DNA from: Bacteroidaceae bacterium
Lineage (GTDB): Bacteria; Bacteroidota; Bacteroidia; Bacteroidales; Bacteroidaceae
Reading direction: 5' to 3'
Assembly (NCBI GenBank): GCA_016284115.1
Contig: JAEEOD010000094.1
Coordinates: 1 to 5,271, forward strand
DNA length: 5,271 nt
The position numbers were made by a program, and so were the translations under genes. Position 1 is the first letter of the stretch. Each line of letters opens with the position of its first letter. Positions 1-5,271 of this stretch are shown here, one piece after another. The notes under the pieces are model-generated. The model did not search any database and was not told the origin of the DNA. It worked only from the letters and a program-made list of their open reading frames with translations.

Positions 1-2
1 TC

Positions 3-383
3 TACCTGCGTGACGATGACAAGACGCTGACCAAGAAAGTGATGAAGGCTGTGACTGACAGCGGTCCTACTGAACCCAACAGTGTTAAACCAGAGGTGAT
101 TGAGAATCTTTTCACTTTCCTGCGTATTGCTTCAACACCTGACACCTATCAATACTTCGACGAGCAGTGGAACAACTGTACATTGCGCTATGGTGACCTC
201 AAGAAACAGATAGCCCACGATTTGTGTGAGATAGTGGCTCCTATCCGCGCCAAAATAGAAGACTTTAGTGCCAACACAGAACTATTGGACCGTGTGGCCA
301 AGCAAGGTGCTGAGGCTGCCCGCCAAAGCGCATCGGAAACACTGAATGAAGTGCGCAAGATCATTGGCTTTAGAGTCTATTGA
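3..383 (+). CDS. trpS: Tryptophanyl-tRNA synthetase, C-terminal part (5' end outside window)
   Basis: Cytoplasmic class I aminoacyl-tRNA synthetase that charges tRNA(Trp) with tryptophan using ATP. The frame is open from the left edge to a TGA at 381-383, giving about 126 residues of a protein usually 330-380 long, so the start and the Rossmann catalytic domain lie to the left; the GTG at 39 is an internal valine codon, not a start. What is visible is the helical anticodon-binding tail. The opening stretch with DDDKTLTKKVMKAVTDSGP (residues 4-22 of the fragment) matches the segment that normally follows the KMSKS loop, and the later RYGDLKKQIAHDL block and the ending ETLNEVRKIIGF are typical of bacterial TrpRS, in which a conserved YGDLK-like helix is followed by a terminal helix. 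The KMSKS and HIGH motifs are not in the window. The next gene follows 17 bases after the stop and is probably co-transcribed. The TrpRS assignment is by family recognition; another class I synthetase is unlikely. Confidence 0.9.
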   Translation, partial: YLRDDDKTLTKKVMKAVTDSGPTEPNSVKPEVIENLFTFLRIASTPDTYQYFDEQWNNCTLRYGDLKKQIAHDLCEIVAPIRAKIEDFSANTELLDRVAKQGAEAARQSASETLNEVRKIIGFRVY

Positions 384-400
384 CCTTCTGTTTGCTGAAG

Positions 401-907
401 ATGGAAAAAATACAAATACGACACTCAACACCGAAAGACCTACCTACCATTCTTACATTGATTGAGGATGGCAGACAGATTATGAGGAGCGACGGTAATT
501 TGCATCAATGGAGTGGCAATAGTCCATCAGCTGATTTAATCATAGAGGATATAGATAACGGATATAGCTATTTGTGTATTGAGGGTAAAAAGACAATCGG
601 CACATTTGCCTTTATTCCTGGTCCTGACCCAACGTACTTAAAGATTTATGAAGGGGCATGGATAGAAACAGAGAGTCCGTATTATGTGATTCACCGTATG
701 GCGAGTACGCCTGAAAGCCACGGGGTCTTTTCAGCAGCCATGGATTATTGCTTTTCTGTGACAAACAATATCCGTATTGACACACACCGAGACAACCACA
801 TCATGCAGCATAACCTGCTGAAGCATGGGTTTTTGTATTGTGGAATTATTTATCTGTTGAATGGAGACAAAAGGCTGGCGTATCAAAGATTGAACATTGA
901 ACATTAA
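401..907 (+). CDS. GNAT family N-acetyltransferase, substrate unknown
   Basis: Predicted cytoplasmic acetyl-CoA-dependent N-acetyltransferase of 168 residues, one complete GNAT domain and nothing else. The N-terminal strand and helix (IQIRHSTPKDLPTILTLIED, 4-23) are the usual GNAT opening. GNLHQW (32-37) and the strand pair around YLCIEGKKTIGTFAFIPG (57-74) follow. The central strand YYVIHRMAS (94-102) leads into the acetyl-CoA loop TPESHGVF (103-110), and the C-terminal half has NIRIDTHRDNHIMQHNLLKH (123-142) then GFLYCGIIYL (143-152). This IDTH.DN..MQ..L...GF..CGIIYL pattern marks a common subfamily of small GNATs in gut Bacteroidota and Firmicutes whose substrates are, to my knowledge, not established. 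The loop deviates from the textbook Q/R-x-x-G-x-G/A, keeping G108 but with Glu at 105 and Phe at 110. I chose ATG 401 because the family normally begins with Met and then the first strand; a TTG at 380, overlapping the trpS stop, would add seven unlikely residues. It lies 17 bases downstream of trpS and ends in the terminator hairpin. Its base composition looks more A/T-rich than trpS. Confidence 0.87.
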   Translation: MEKIQIRHSTPKDLPTILTLIEDGRQIMRSDGNLHQWSGNSPSADLIIEDIDNGYSYLCIEGKKTIGTFAFIPGPDPTYLKIYEGAWIETESPYYVIHRMASTPESHGVFSAAMDYCFSVTNNIRIDTHRDNHIMQHNLLKHGFLYCGIIYLLNGDKRLAYQRLNIEH

Positions 908-939
908 AAAAGGCTGCAAATTATGCAGCCTTTTTATTT
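906..939. terminator. Bidirectional intrinsic terminator between convergent genes
   Basis: A perfect inverted repeat pairs AGGCTGCA (911-918) with TGCAGCCT (924-931) around the five-base loop AATTA (919-923). A-T pairs extend the stem outward to 907-935, making 12 continuous pairs. On the + strand the stem runs into a T-rich tail (931-939), serving the trpS-GNAT transcript; on the - strand the A run at 906-911 reads as a T tract, serving the mutase transcript. The stem begins inside the GNAT stop codon (905-907) and lies 20 bases past the mutase stop on the other strand. This is the classic form of a shared Rho-independent terminator. Function is inferred from structure and position. Confidence 0.88.
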
Positions 940-954
940 AGAGGAACGTTATTA

Positions 955-2697
955 TCAGATGCCCAAAGAAGCGCGAACAGCCTCAATCTTCTTGGCTGCT
1001 GCTGCATCGGCAGCTAAATAGTCGGCAGCACTCTTGAGGGTTCCCTTCACCTCCATGTAGAACTTAATCTTGGGCTCAGTACCAGAAGGACGAACACTCA
1101 CCTTGGTATTATCCTCGGTATAGAACTGCAATACGTTAGATGTGTCTGGCATATCCATATCGGATACCTTACCTTCACCATCAGTTTGCTTCAAGGTCTT
1201 GTAGTCCTTTACTAATGTAACCTTAGAGCCAGCCAATTCCTTAGGACTGTTCTCACGCAGGTTCACCATCATCTGCTGGATTTCCTCAGCACCACTCTTG
1301 CCTGGCTTCACCACATTAACAGTATATTCCTTAGAGAAACCATATTCGAGATAGATATCCATCAGTACCTCGTAGAGTGTCTTGCCATTATCCTTAGCCC
1401 ATGCGCAGATTTCTGCCAACAGGGCGCAAGCAGAAACAGCATCCTTGTCACGAACGAAATCTTCTGCCAGGAAGCCATAGCTTTCTTCGCCACCACCGAT
1501 GTACTGCTTCACGCCCTCAGACAGACGGATTTCACGAGCAATCCACTTAAAGCCTGTGTAGCAGTCACGCATTTCGATATTGTTCTTCTCAGCTATCTGA
1601 CGAATCACTTCAGTAGTCACAATAGTCTTTACTACAAACTCGTTACCTACCATCTTGCCCAATTTCTTGCGGTTGGTGATGATATAATAGAGGAACAATA
1701 AGCAAGTCTGGTTACCATTGATAAGCACCCACTCGCCCTTGTCATTCTTGCAAGCCATACCCACACGATCGGCATCGGGGTCACTGGCCATCACGATGTC
1801 GGCATCAATTTCTTTCGCCAACTTAATAGCCAAGGTCAGTGCTTCTGCATTCTCTGGGTTAGGACTAATAACCGTTGGGAAATCACCGCTCTTCACCATC
1901 TGCTCTGGAACACAATGCACGTTCTCAAAGCCCCACAACTTAAGTGACTGTGGGATACCATTCATACCTGTGCCATGCAACGGAGTATAGACAATGCTCA
2001 AGTCTTTCTGGCGCTTGATAACATCAGGGTCAATACAGATAGTGTGTACCTGATCCCAATATATCTTATCAATATCAGCACCAATAATCTGAATCAAGTC
2101 AGGATTACCCTCAAACTTGATATCCTGCACCTTAACCTTGCCCACTTCGTCGATAATGCCCTTATCATGTGGAGCCAACACCTGCGCTCCATCTTCCCAA
2201 TATGCTTTGTAGCCATTGTACTCACGTGGGTTATGAGAAGCGGTGAGGTTGATACCTGCTTGGCAGCCCAAGTAACGGATTGCAAAGCTCATTTCTGGTG
2301 TAGGACGCATATCGTCGAAGAGATATACCTTAATGCCATTAGCAGAGAAGATATCAGCCGACTTCTTAGCGAAGAGGTCGCTGTTGTTACGGCAGTCATA
2401 ACCGATAGCAACAGAAATCTGTTCCTTTGCCTTGAAGTTCTTCTTCAAATAATTGGCAAAGCCTTGAGTGGCAGCTCCCACTACATAGATATTCATACGG
2501 TTAGTGCCAGCTCCCATGATGCCACGCAGACCACCCGTACCAAACTCCAAATCACGATAGAAGCATTCTATCAGCTCAGTCTTGTCAGGGTTATCCAGCA
2601 TGCGTTTCACTTCAGCCTGAGTTTCGGCATCATATGCCGGGGTAAGCCATTGCTGGGCTCTCTCAGTAACCTGTTTGATTAATTCCTGGTTTTCCAT
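955..2697 (-). CDS. Phospho-sugar mutase (phosphoglucomutase/phosphomannomutase, PgcA/PGM2 type)
   Basis: Cytoplasmic alpha-D-phosphohexomutase, most likely interconverting glucose-6-phosphate and glucose-1-phosphate (possibly also mannose phosphates) through a phosphoserine enzyme and a bisphosphate intermediate; it supplies precursors for glycogen and nucleotide sugars. The 580 residues match the usual 550-600 of this subfamily. Four domains are recognisable by their active-site loops: FGTGGLRGIMGAG (52-64) at the N-terminus; the catalytic loop TASHNP (152-157) with phosphorylatable Ser154; the Mg2+ loop DPDADR (306-311) with Asp306, Asp308 and Asp310; the sugar-binding loop GGGEESYGF (401-409); and the C-terminal phosphate-binding loop RPSGTEPKIK (536-545). 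GEESYGF, rather than a GEMSGH-type loop, favours phosphoglucomutase-like enzymes of the PgcA/PGM2 group over AlgC-type enzymes. All key residues are intact and no frameshift is seen. The ATG at 2695-2697 is the natural family start and is preceded by an A/T-rich leader without a Shine-Dalgarno sequence. It lies 22 bases downstream of the dipeptidase gene and so is probably the last gene of that transcript. Exact substrate preference cannot be read from sequence. Confidence 0.95.
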   Translation of the reverse strand: MENQELIKQVTERAQQWLTPAYDAETQAEVKRMLDNPDKTELIECFYRDLEFGTGGLRGIMGAGTNRMNIYVVGAATQGFANYLKKNFKAKEQISVAIGYDCRNNSDLFAKKSADIFSANGIKVYLFDDMRPTPEMSFAIRYLGCQAGINLTASHNPREYNGYKAYWEDGAQVLAPHDKGIIDEVGKVKVQDIKFEGNPDLIQIIGADIDKIYWDQVHTICIDPDVIKRQKDLSIVYTPLHGTGMNGIPQSLKLWGFENVHCVPEQMVKSGDFPTVISPNPENAEALTLAIKLAKEIDADIVMASDPDADRVGMACKNDKGEWVLINGNQTCLLFLYYIITNRKKLGKMVGNEFVVKTIVTTEVIRQIAEKNNIEMRDCYTGFKWIAREIRLSEGVKQYIGGGEESYGFLAEDFVRDKDAVSACALLAEICAWAKDNGKTLYEVLMDIYLEYGFSKEYTVNVVKPGKSGAEEIQQMMVNLRENSPKELAGSKVTLVKDYKTLKQTDGEGKVSDMDMPDTSNVLQFYTEDNTKVSVRPSGTEPKIKFYMEVKGTLKSAADYLAADAAAAKKIEAVRASLGI

Positions 2698-2719
2698 GAT
2701 ACATTTATTATTACGTTAA
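2698..2719 (-). other. A/T-rich intergenic leader of the phospho-sugar mutase gene
   Basis: The 22 bases between the dipeptidase stop and the mutase ATG read, on the coding strand, as an A/T-rich stretch containing AATAATAAATG and no GGAGG-like motif. This fits translation initiation in Bacteroidota, which generally relies on unstructured A/T-rich leaders rather than Shine-Dalgarno pairing. It is too short to hold a full promoter, and I found no TAnnTTTG-type -7 element in it or just upstream, which supports co-transcription with the dipeptidase gene. An out-of-frame ATG occurs eight bases before the chosen start. Confidence 0.4.
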
Positions 2720-4363
2720 TTATTTTGGCATAGCATAACGATCGCCCGTCTGACGCGCAATCTCTTCTTGCAATCCCTTTGGAATGCCAGGACGCACTAA
2801 CCTACGGTCGATCTGCTTGGTATTCTTACCTATATAGGTGGTAGTAGGCATACGCTTTACTACACCATCATTATACTTCACAACAAGGTACTCACCTAAC
2901 TTCTTCCAAGTATCGATGGTATTCATGGACACCATATTGGTGTAGTTGGTAAGATAAGCCTTTGCTTTGGCAGGGTCTTGCTTATAGAGTTCCAAAGCGG
3001 TGGTCTCAATTGCATCTTGCGCCTCGAAAAATGTGTTTTCCAAGTCGCTTTGAATAGCCTTAACATCCTCTATCATCAGGTCATAGCGTGGATAAACCAT
3101 ATTGGCTACCCAGTTCATTACCCAGAAAGCAGAATTGAAAGAGAAAGTAACATCGTTGGCTCCATCAATACCATTTTTGTAACAAGTCGGAACAATATCG
3201 GTGCAGCAATATACAGGAGTAAAGACTGTCATGTTTGCATCATCGCAACCGAACCAGAACACACCTCCAACAGGGTCAACTAAATTAGAACGAAGCTGGG
3301 ATACAAATACCCAAGCGGACTGCTGGGTAGAGATAGGGCGCTCGTTGAAATACTGTTTTCCATCCACTTCAAAAGACAAGGGTGAAAGACGATAAGGAGT
3401 ATGGTATGCGCCAGCACCCACATCTTGTGTAATATCTAATGCCGTACCTTCATAGTGGTCGCGCATCATGTTCTGAACATCCTGCAAGGTAAGTTTCTTG
3501 TTGGGTCTCACATACAAAGGCATAGGTTCTGATGAAGTGCCCAAGATATAAGGTAGGAACTCAGCACCAAGGTCAGTATAACGATTATAGAAACTCCATA
3601 CGCGTGCCTCGCAATAACGCAGACCGCCAAAATCCAATGGGTTATAGGTATCAGCAAAATCGAAATCTTTATTTACGCCATTGAAATAGCCTTTCTCGCG
3701 AGCAAAAGAGATAACGTCGGATGCGTACATCACATTCTCTTTGTCATCCATATTAAACTTATGGATGCGACTCTGGTTGGCATGAGCAGCAATACAATCA
3801 TCAGGTATCCTCACTGCCACCCAAACAGCACCACGATTGCCTGTACCCTTGCCTATCATCTCCATAATCCAGGCTTCATTAGGGTCAGCAATAGAGAATG
3901 ATTCGCCACTGCTGGCATAGCCATATTGCTGCACTAAATCGGTCATGATACGAATCGCTTCACGTGCTGTGCGTGAACGCTGCAGAGCAATATATATCAA
4001 TGAGCCATAGTCAATGATACCATTCTTATCCACCAACTCTTCACGACCGCCAAAGGTAGTCTCACCAATAGACACTTGAAACTCATTCATGTTACCTATC
4101 ACATTATAAGTTTGTGCTACCTGGGCTATCTGGCCATGATAAGTACCGTCATCCCAGTCGTAGATATCAATCATCTCCCCTTTCTCATGCGTTCCAGCAG
4201 GAGAGTGATATAGATATCCAAACATGCCGTAAGAATCAGCTGAGTAAGAAATCATAACCGATCCATCGGCAGATGCGTTCTTGCCGACAATCAAGTTTGT
4301 ACATGCCATCGCGTTAATGGTTGCTGCAATTATTGCCAGCAACGCAATTGAGAGTCTTTTCAT
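2720..4363 (-). CDS. Secreted C69-family dipeptidase (PepD-like Ntn-hydrolase)
   Basis: Exported cysteine-type dipeptidase of MEROPS family C69, which in characterised members splits dipeptides with broad specificity. From the ATG at 4363 it is 547 residues. A signal peptide covers 1-20 (MKRLSI, hydrophobic core, ending INAMA). Cleavage before Cys21 would expose the N-terminal Cys nucleophile typical of Ntn-hydrolases, followed by the family opening CTNLIVGKNASADGS (21-35). Further family blocks are NEFQVSIGETTFGG (93-106), ESFSIADPNEAWIMEM (154-169), AHANQSRI (193-200), YHTPYR (320-325), STQQSAWVFVSQLR (345-358) and WFGCDDANMTVFTPVYC (370-386). The C-terminal part (about 425-547) is charged and mostly helical. 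It probably acts in the periplasm or outer-surface space; the AMAC site lacks the Leu-type residue of a lipobox, so a lipoprotein is less likely. An ATG at 4372 would add Met-Val-Asn and overlap the upstream stop; I prefer 4363 because Lys-Arg then directly follows Met, as in normal signal peptides. It sits 2 bases after the upstream gene and 22 before the mutase. Physiological substrates, dietary dipeptides or cell-wall peptides, are unknown. Confidence 0.92.
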   Translation of the reverse strand: MKRLSIALLAIIAATINAMACTNLIVGKNASADGSVMISYSADSYGMFGYLYHSPAGTHEKGEMIDIYDWDDGTYHGQIAQVAQTYNVIGNMNEFQVSIGETTFGGREELVDKNGIIDYGSLIYIALQRSRTAREAIRIMTDLVQQYGYASSGESFSIADPNEAWIMEMIGKGTGNRGAVWVAVRIPDDCIAAHANQSRIHKFNMDDKENVMYASDVISFAREKGYFNGVNKDFDFADTYNPLDFGGLRYCEARVWSFYNRYTDLGAEFLPYILGTSSEPMPLYVRPNKKLTLQDVQNMMRDHYEGTALDITQDVGAGAYHTPYRLSPLSFEVDGKQYFNERPISTQQSAWVFVSQLRSNLVDPVGGVFWFGCDDANMTVFTPVYCCTDIVPTCYKNGIDGANDVTFSFNSAFWVMNWVANMVYPRYDLMIEDVKAIQSDLENTFFEAQDAIETTALELYKQDPAKAKAYLTNYTNMVSMNTIDTWKKLGEYLVVKYNDGVVKRMPTTTYIGKNTKQIDRRLVRPGIPKGLQEEIARQTGDRYAMPK

Positions 4364-4372
4364 ATTCACCAT
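4361..4372 (-). promoter_or_regulatory. Stop/start junction, likely translational coupling
   Basis: Read on the coding strand the junction is ACATGGTGAATATGAAAAG. The upstream gene stops at TGA (4368-4366) and the dipeptidase can start at ATG 4363, two bases later, or at ATG 4372 (or GTG 4369), overlapping the stop. Either arrangement allows a terminating ribosome to re-initiate, tying dipeptidase output to the upstream exported protein. GGTGA lies too close to ATG 4363 for a good Shine-Dalgarno sequence. Coupling is inferred from spacing only. Confidence 0.5.
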
Positions 4373-5271
4373 GTAAAATTATATATTTCCGTTACACTAT
4401 TGCCACATTCATCAGTGGCAGTGAACACCAGTTCATGTTTTCCACCCTTTTGCACATGTTCTGGATCAAGATAACAAACAATATGGTTATTCACAGAATT
4501 GTATTTCCCAAACAATGCATACTGTCCATCTATTGTACCCAGATAGCTACTGATGCCTGTATGTTCATCCTTGACTTGAAGGGTGATAGCACCACTCCTA
4601 CTCCACTGCTGTGGATTCAAAGGCTTCACCACTGGTGGAATAGTATCAATTCCCACAGTAAAAGTACCTATCTCACGTACTTTTACTTTCATGTATCCAT
4701 CTTCATATTTCCCGCCCAAGCTATATCGTTCACCTTTGCTATCAACACCTGCCACATAATACTTGCTCATGTCTTCTACAGGCATCTGTGTAAGGCCAAT
4801 GCTTAAATCTGCATAATCATGTAATGCAACAGTCTGCTTACTCACCTGATAGGTAAACGCAACGTCTTTGTTGTCTTTTTTACTGACACTATAGTCCAAA
4901 TAAAGGTCATCATACAACCTGCCTCGTGGCACTACTATATCAATGCCAGGCTGTTGAAGGATATTAACCTCATTCCAACGAAATGTCATCTGTTCATCAT
5001 CATTTACCACCGGTATGTTTTGCTGTTTTCCTATTATGGTAAATTCAGCTTTAGAAGTGTTATCAAGTCCGTCAGTCAAAGTATAGACCAAATGATATGG
5101 CCTTTCCTCATCAATAGTCAACAAGCCACGATTACCATTACTTGCCTTAAGCATGCGCAATCGGTTTCCTGGTTCTATGAACGATTTCATGTATTGACCT
5201 ATTGTCCATGAGTTGATGTAACGATGCTCACTTTCAGCAAAGCGCGACACATCACTGCCTTTGCAAGCCTC
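4366..5271 (-). CDS. C-terminal part of exported beta-sandwich protein, probably M23-metallopeptidase-like (5' end outside window)
   Basis: The frame is open through the right edge, so 301 residues are visible and the true start lies beyond 5271; the GTG at 5248-5250 is just an internal codon, because the frame continues upstream as EACKGSD. No catalytic motif is visible. The fragment is rich in short alternating strands and turns: RPYHLVYTLTDGLDN (57-71), a YDDLYLDY region (120-127), SLGGKYEDGYMKVKVREIGT (184-203), then a linker IDTIPPVVKPLNPQQW (208-223) into a final Ig-like domain with ITLQVKDEHTGISSYLGTID (229-248) and HELVFTATDECGNSVTEIYN (279-298), ending NFTW. From memory, this order (RYINSW, FIEPGNRL, then GLLTIDEERPYHL, a D-x-x-x-P linker and the D-x-x-GN ending) resembles the long C-terminal tail of Bacteroidales M23 metallopeptidases, whose peptidase domain is N-terminal. 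If so, it would be an envelope protein acting on peptidoglycan cross-links. The catalytic domain is out of view, so another exported Ig-like protein is possible. It is more A/T-rich than the mutase gene and lies directly upstream of the dipeptidase. Confidence 0.6.
   Translation of the reverse strand, partial: EACKGSDVSRFAESEHRYINSWTIGQYMKSFIEPGNRLRMLKASNGNRGLLTIDEERPYHLVYTLTDGLDNTSKAEFTIIGKQQNIPVVNDDEQMTFRWNEVNILQQPGIDIVVPRGRLYDDLYLDYSVSKKDNKDVAFTYQVSKQTVALHDYADLSIGLTQMPVEDMSKYYVAGVDSKGERYSLGGKYEDGYMKVKVREIGTFTVGIDTIPPVVKPLNPQQWSRSGAITLQVKDEHTGISSYLGTIDGQYALFGKYNSVNNHIVCYLDPEHVQKGGKHELVFTATDECGNSVTEIYNFTW

Noticed and set aside
380..400. TTG start for the acetyltransferase overlapping the trpS stop codon
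   Set aside because: The added residues (TFCLLK after the start) do not look like part of the family, whereas ATG 401 gives the usual Met-Glu-x-Ile GNAT opening.
731..919. A 62-codon - strand open frame opposite the acetyltransferase, running into the terminator
   Set aside because: It overlaps a convincing GNAT domain, and its start would lie within the terminator stem.
1975..2682. A 235-codon open frame on the + strand, antisense to the 5' half of the phospho-sugar mutase gene
   Set aside because: The opposite strand holds a full-length, motif-complete mutase. The antisense translation shows no recognisable domain and no leader, and long open shadows are common opposite conserved genes.
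4321..4806. A 161-codon + strand open frame across the junction of the dipeptidase and the right-edge protein
   Set aside because: It is antisense to two well-supported coding frames, spans their boundary, and reads as Phe/Ile/His-rich sequence without domain features.
5248..5271. GTG at 5248-5250 as the true start, or the upstream EACKGSD as a lipoprotein signal for the right-edge protein
   Set aside because: The frame stays open to the edge. The Glu-Ala-Cys context alone is not a convincing lipobox, and the sequence reads as the middle of a longer protein.
1..5271. CRISPR array, insertion sequence, phage or defence genes, RNA genes, or other undescribed system
   Set aside because: No spaced direct repeats, transposase motifs, tRNA-like folds or defence domains were seen. 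All but roughly 90 bases is accounted for by five recognisable coding frames.

Overview
The window looks like chromosomal DNA from a member of the Bacteroidota, most likely order Bacteroidales and Prevotella-like. The reasons are the protein family versions present (a TrpRS tail, a GNAT protein, a signal-peptide C69 dipeptidase and a PgcA-type phospho-sugar mutase that read like Bacteroidales proteins), moderate G+C, and A/T-rich gene leaders without clear Shine-Dalgarno sequences. This placement rests on recognising protein families, not on a database search.

Layout: on the + strand, the 3' end of a tryptophanyl-tRNA synthetase gene (entering from the left edge, ending at 383) is followed after 17 bases by a small GNAT-type N-acetyltransferase (401-907). 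A strong hairpin with an A tract on one side and a T tract on the other (about 906-939) separates this pair from everything to the right and can serve as a terminator for both converging transcripts. On the - strand, read right to left, come three tightly spaced genes: the C-terminal part of an exported beta-sandwich protein that resembles the tail of Bacteroidales M23 metallopeptidases (5271-4366, N-terminus outside the window), a secreted C69-family dipeptidase with an N-terminal cysteine nucleophile (4363-2720), and a full-length phosphoglucomutase/phosphomannomutase (2697-955).

The - strand genes are separated by 2 and 22 bases, so they are probably one transcription unit whose promoter lies beyond the right edge. 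The first two would act outside the cytoplasm, on peptide bonds (cell-wall peptide or dietary/proteolytic dipeptides). The third is a cytoplasmic enzyme linking glucose-6-phosphate and glucose-1-phosphate, which feeds glycogen and envelope polysaccharide precursors. A cell-envelope theme is possible but is only inferred from adjacency.

I see no mobile element, CRISPR array, RNA gene, phage or defence gene, and nothing that justifies calling an undescribed system. Coding density is very high: no gap exceeds 50 bases. The most useful follow-ups are the identity of the right-edge protein, the true start of the dipeptidase, and the bidirectional terminator.
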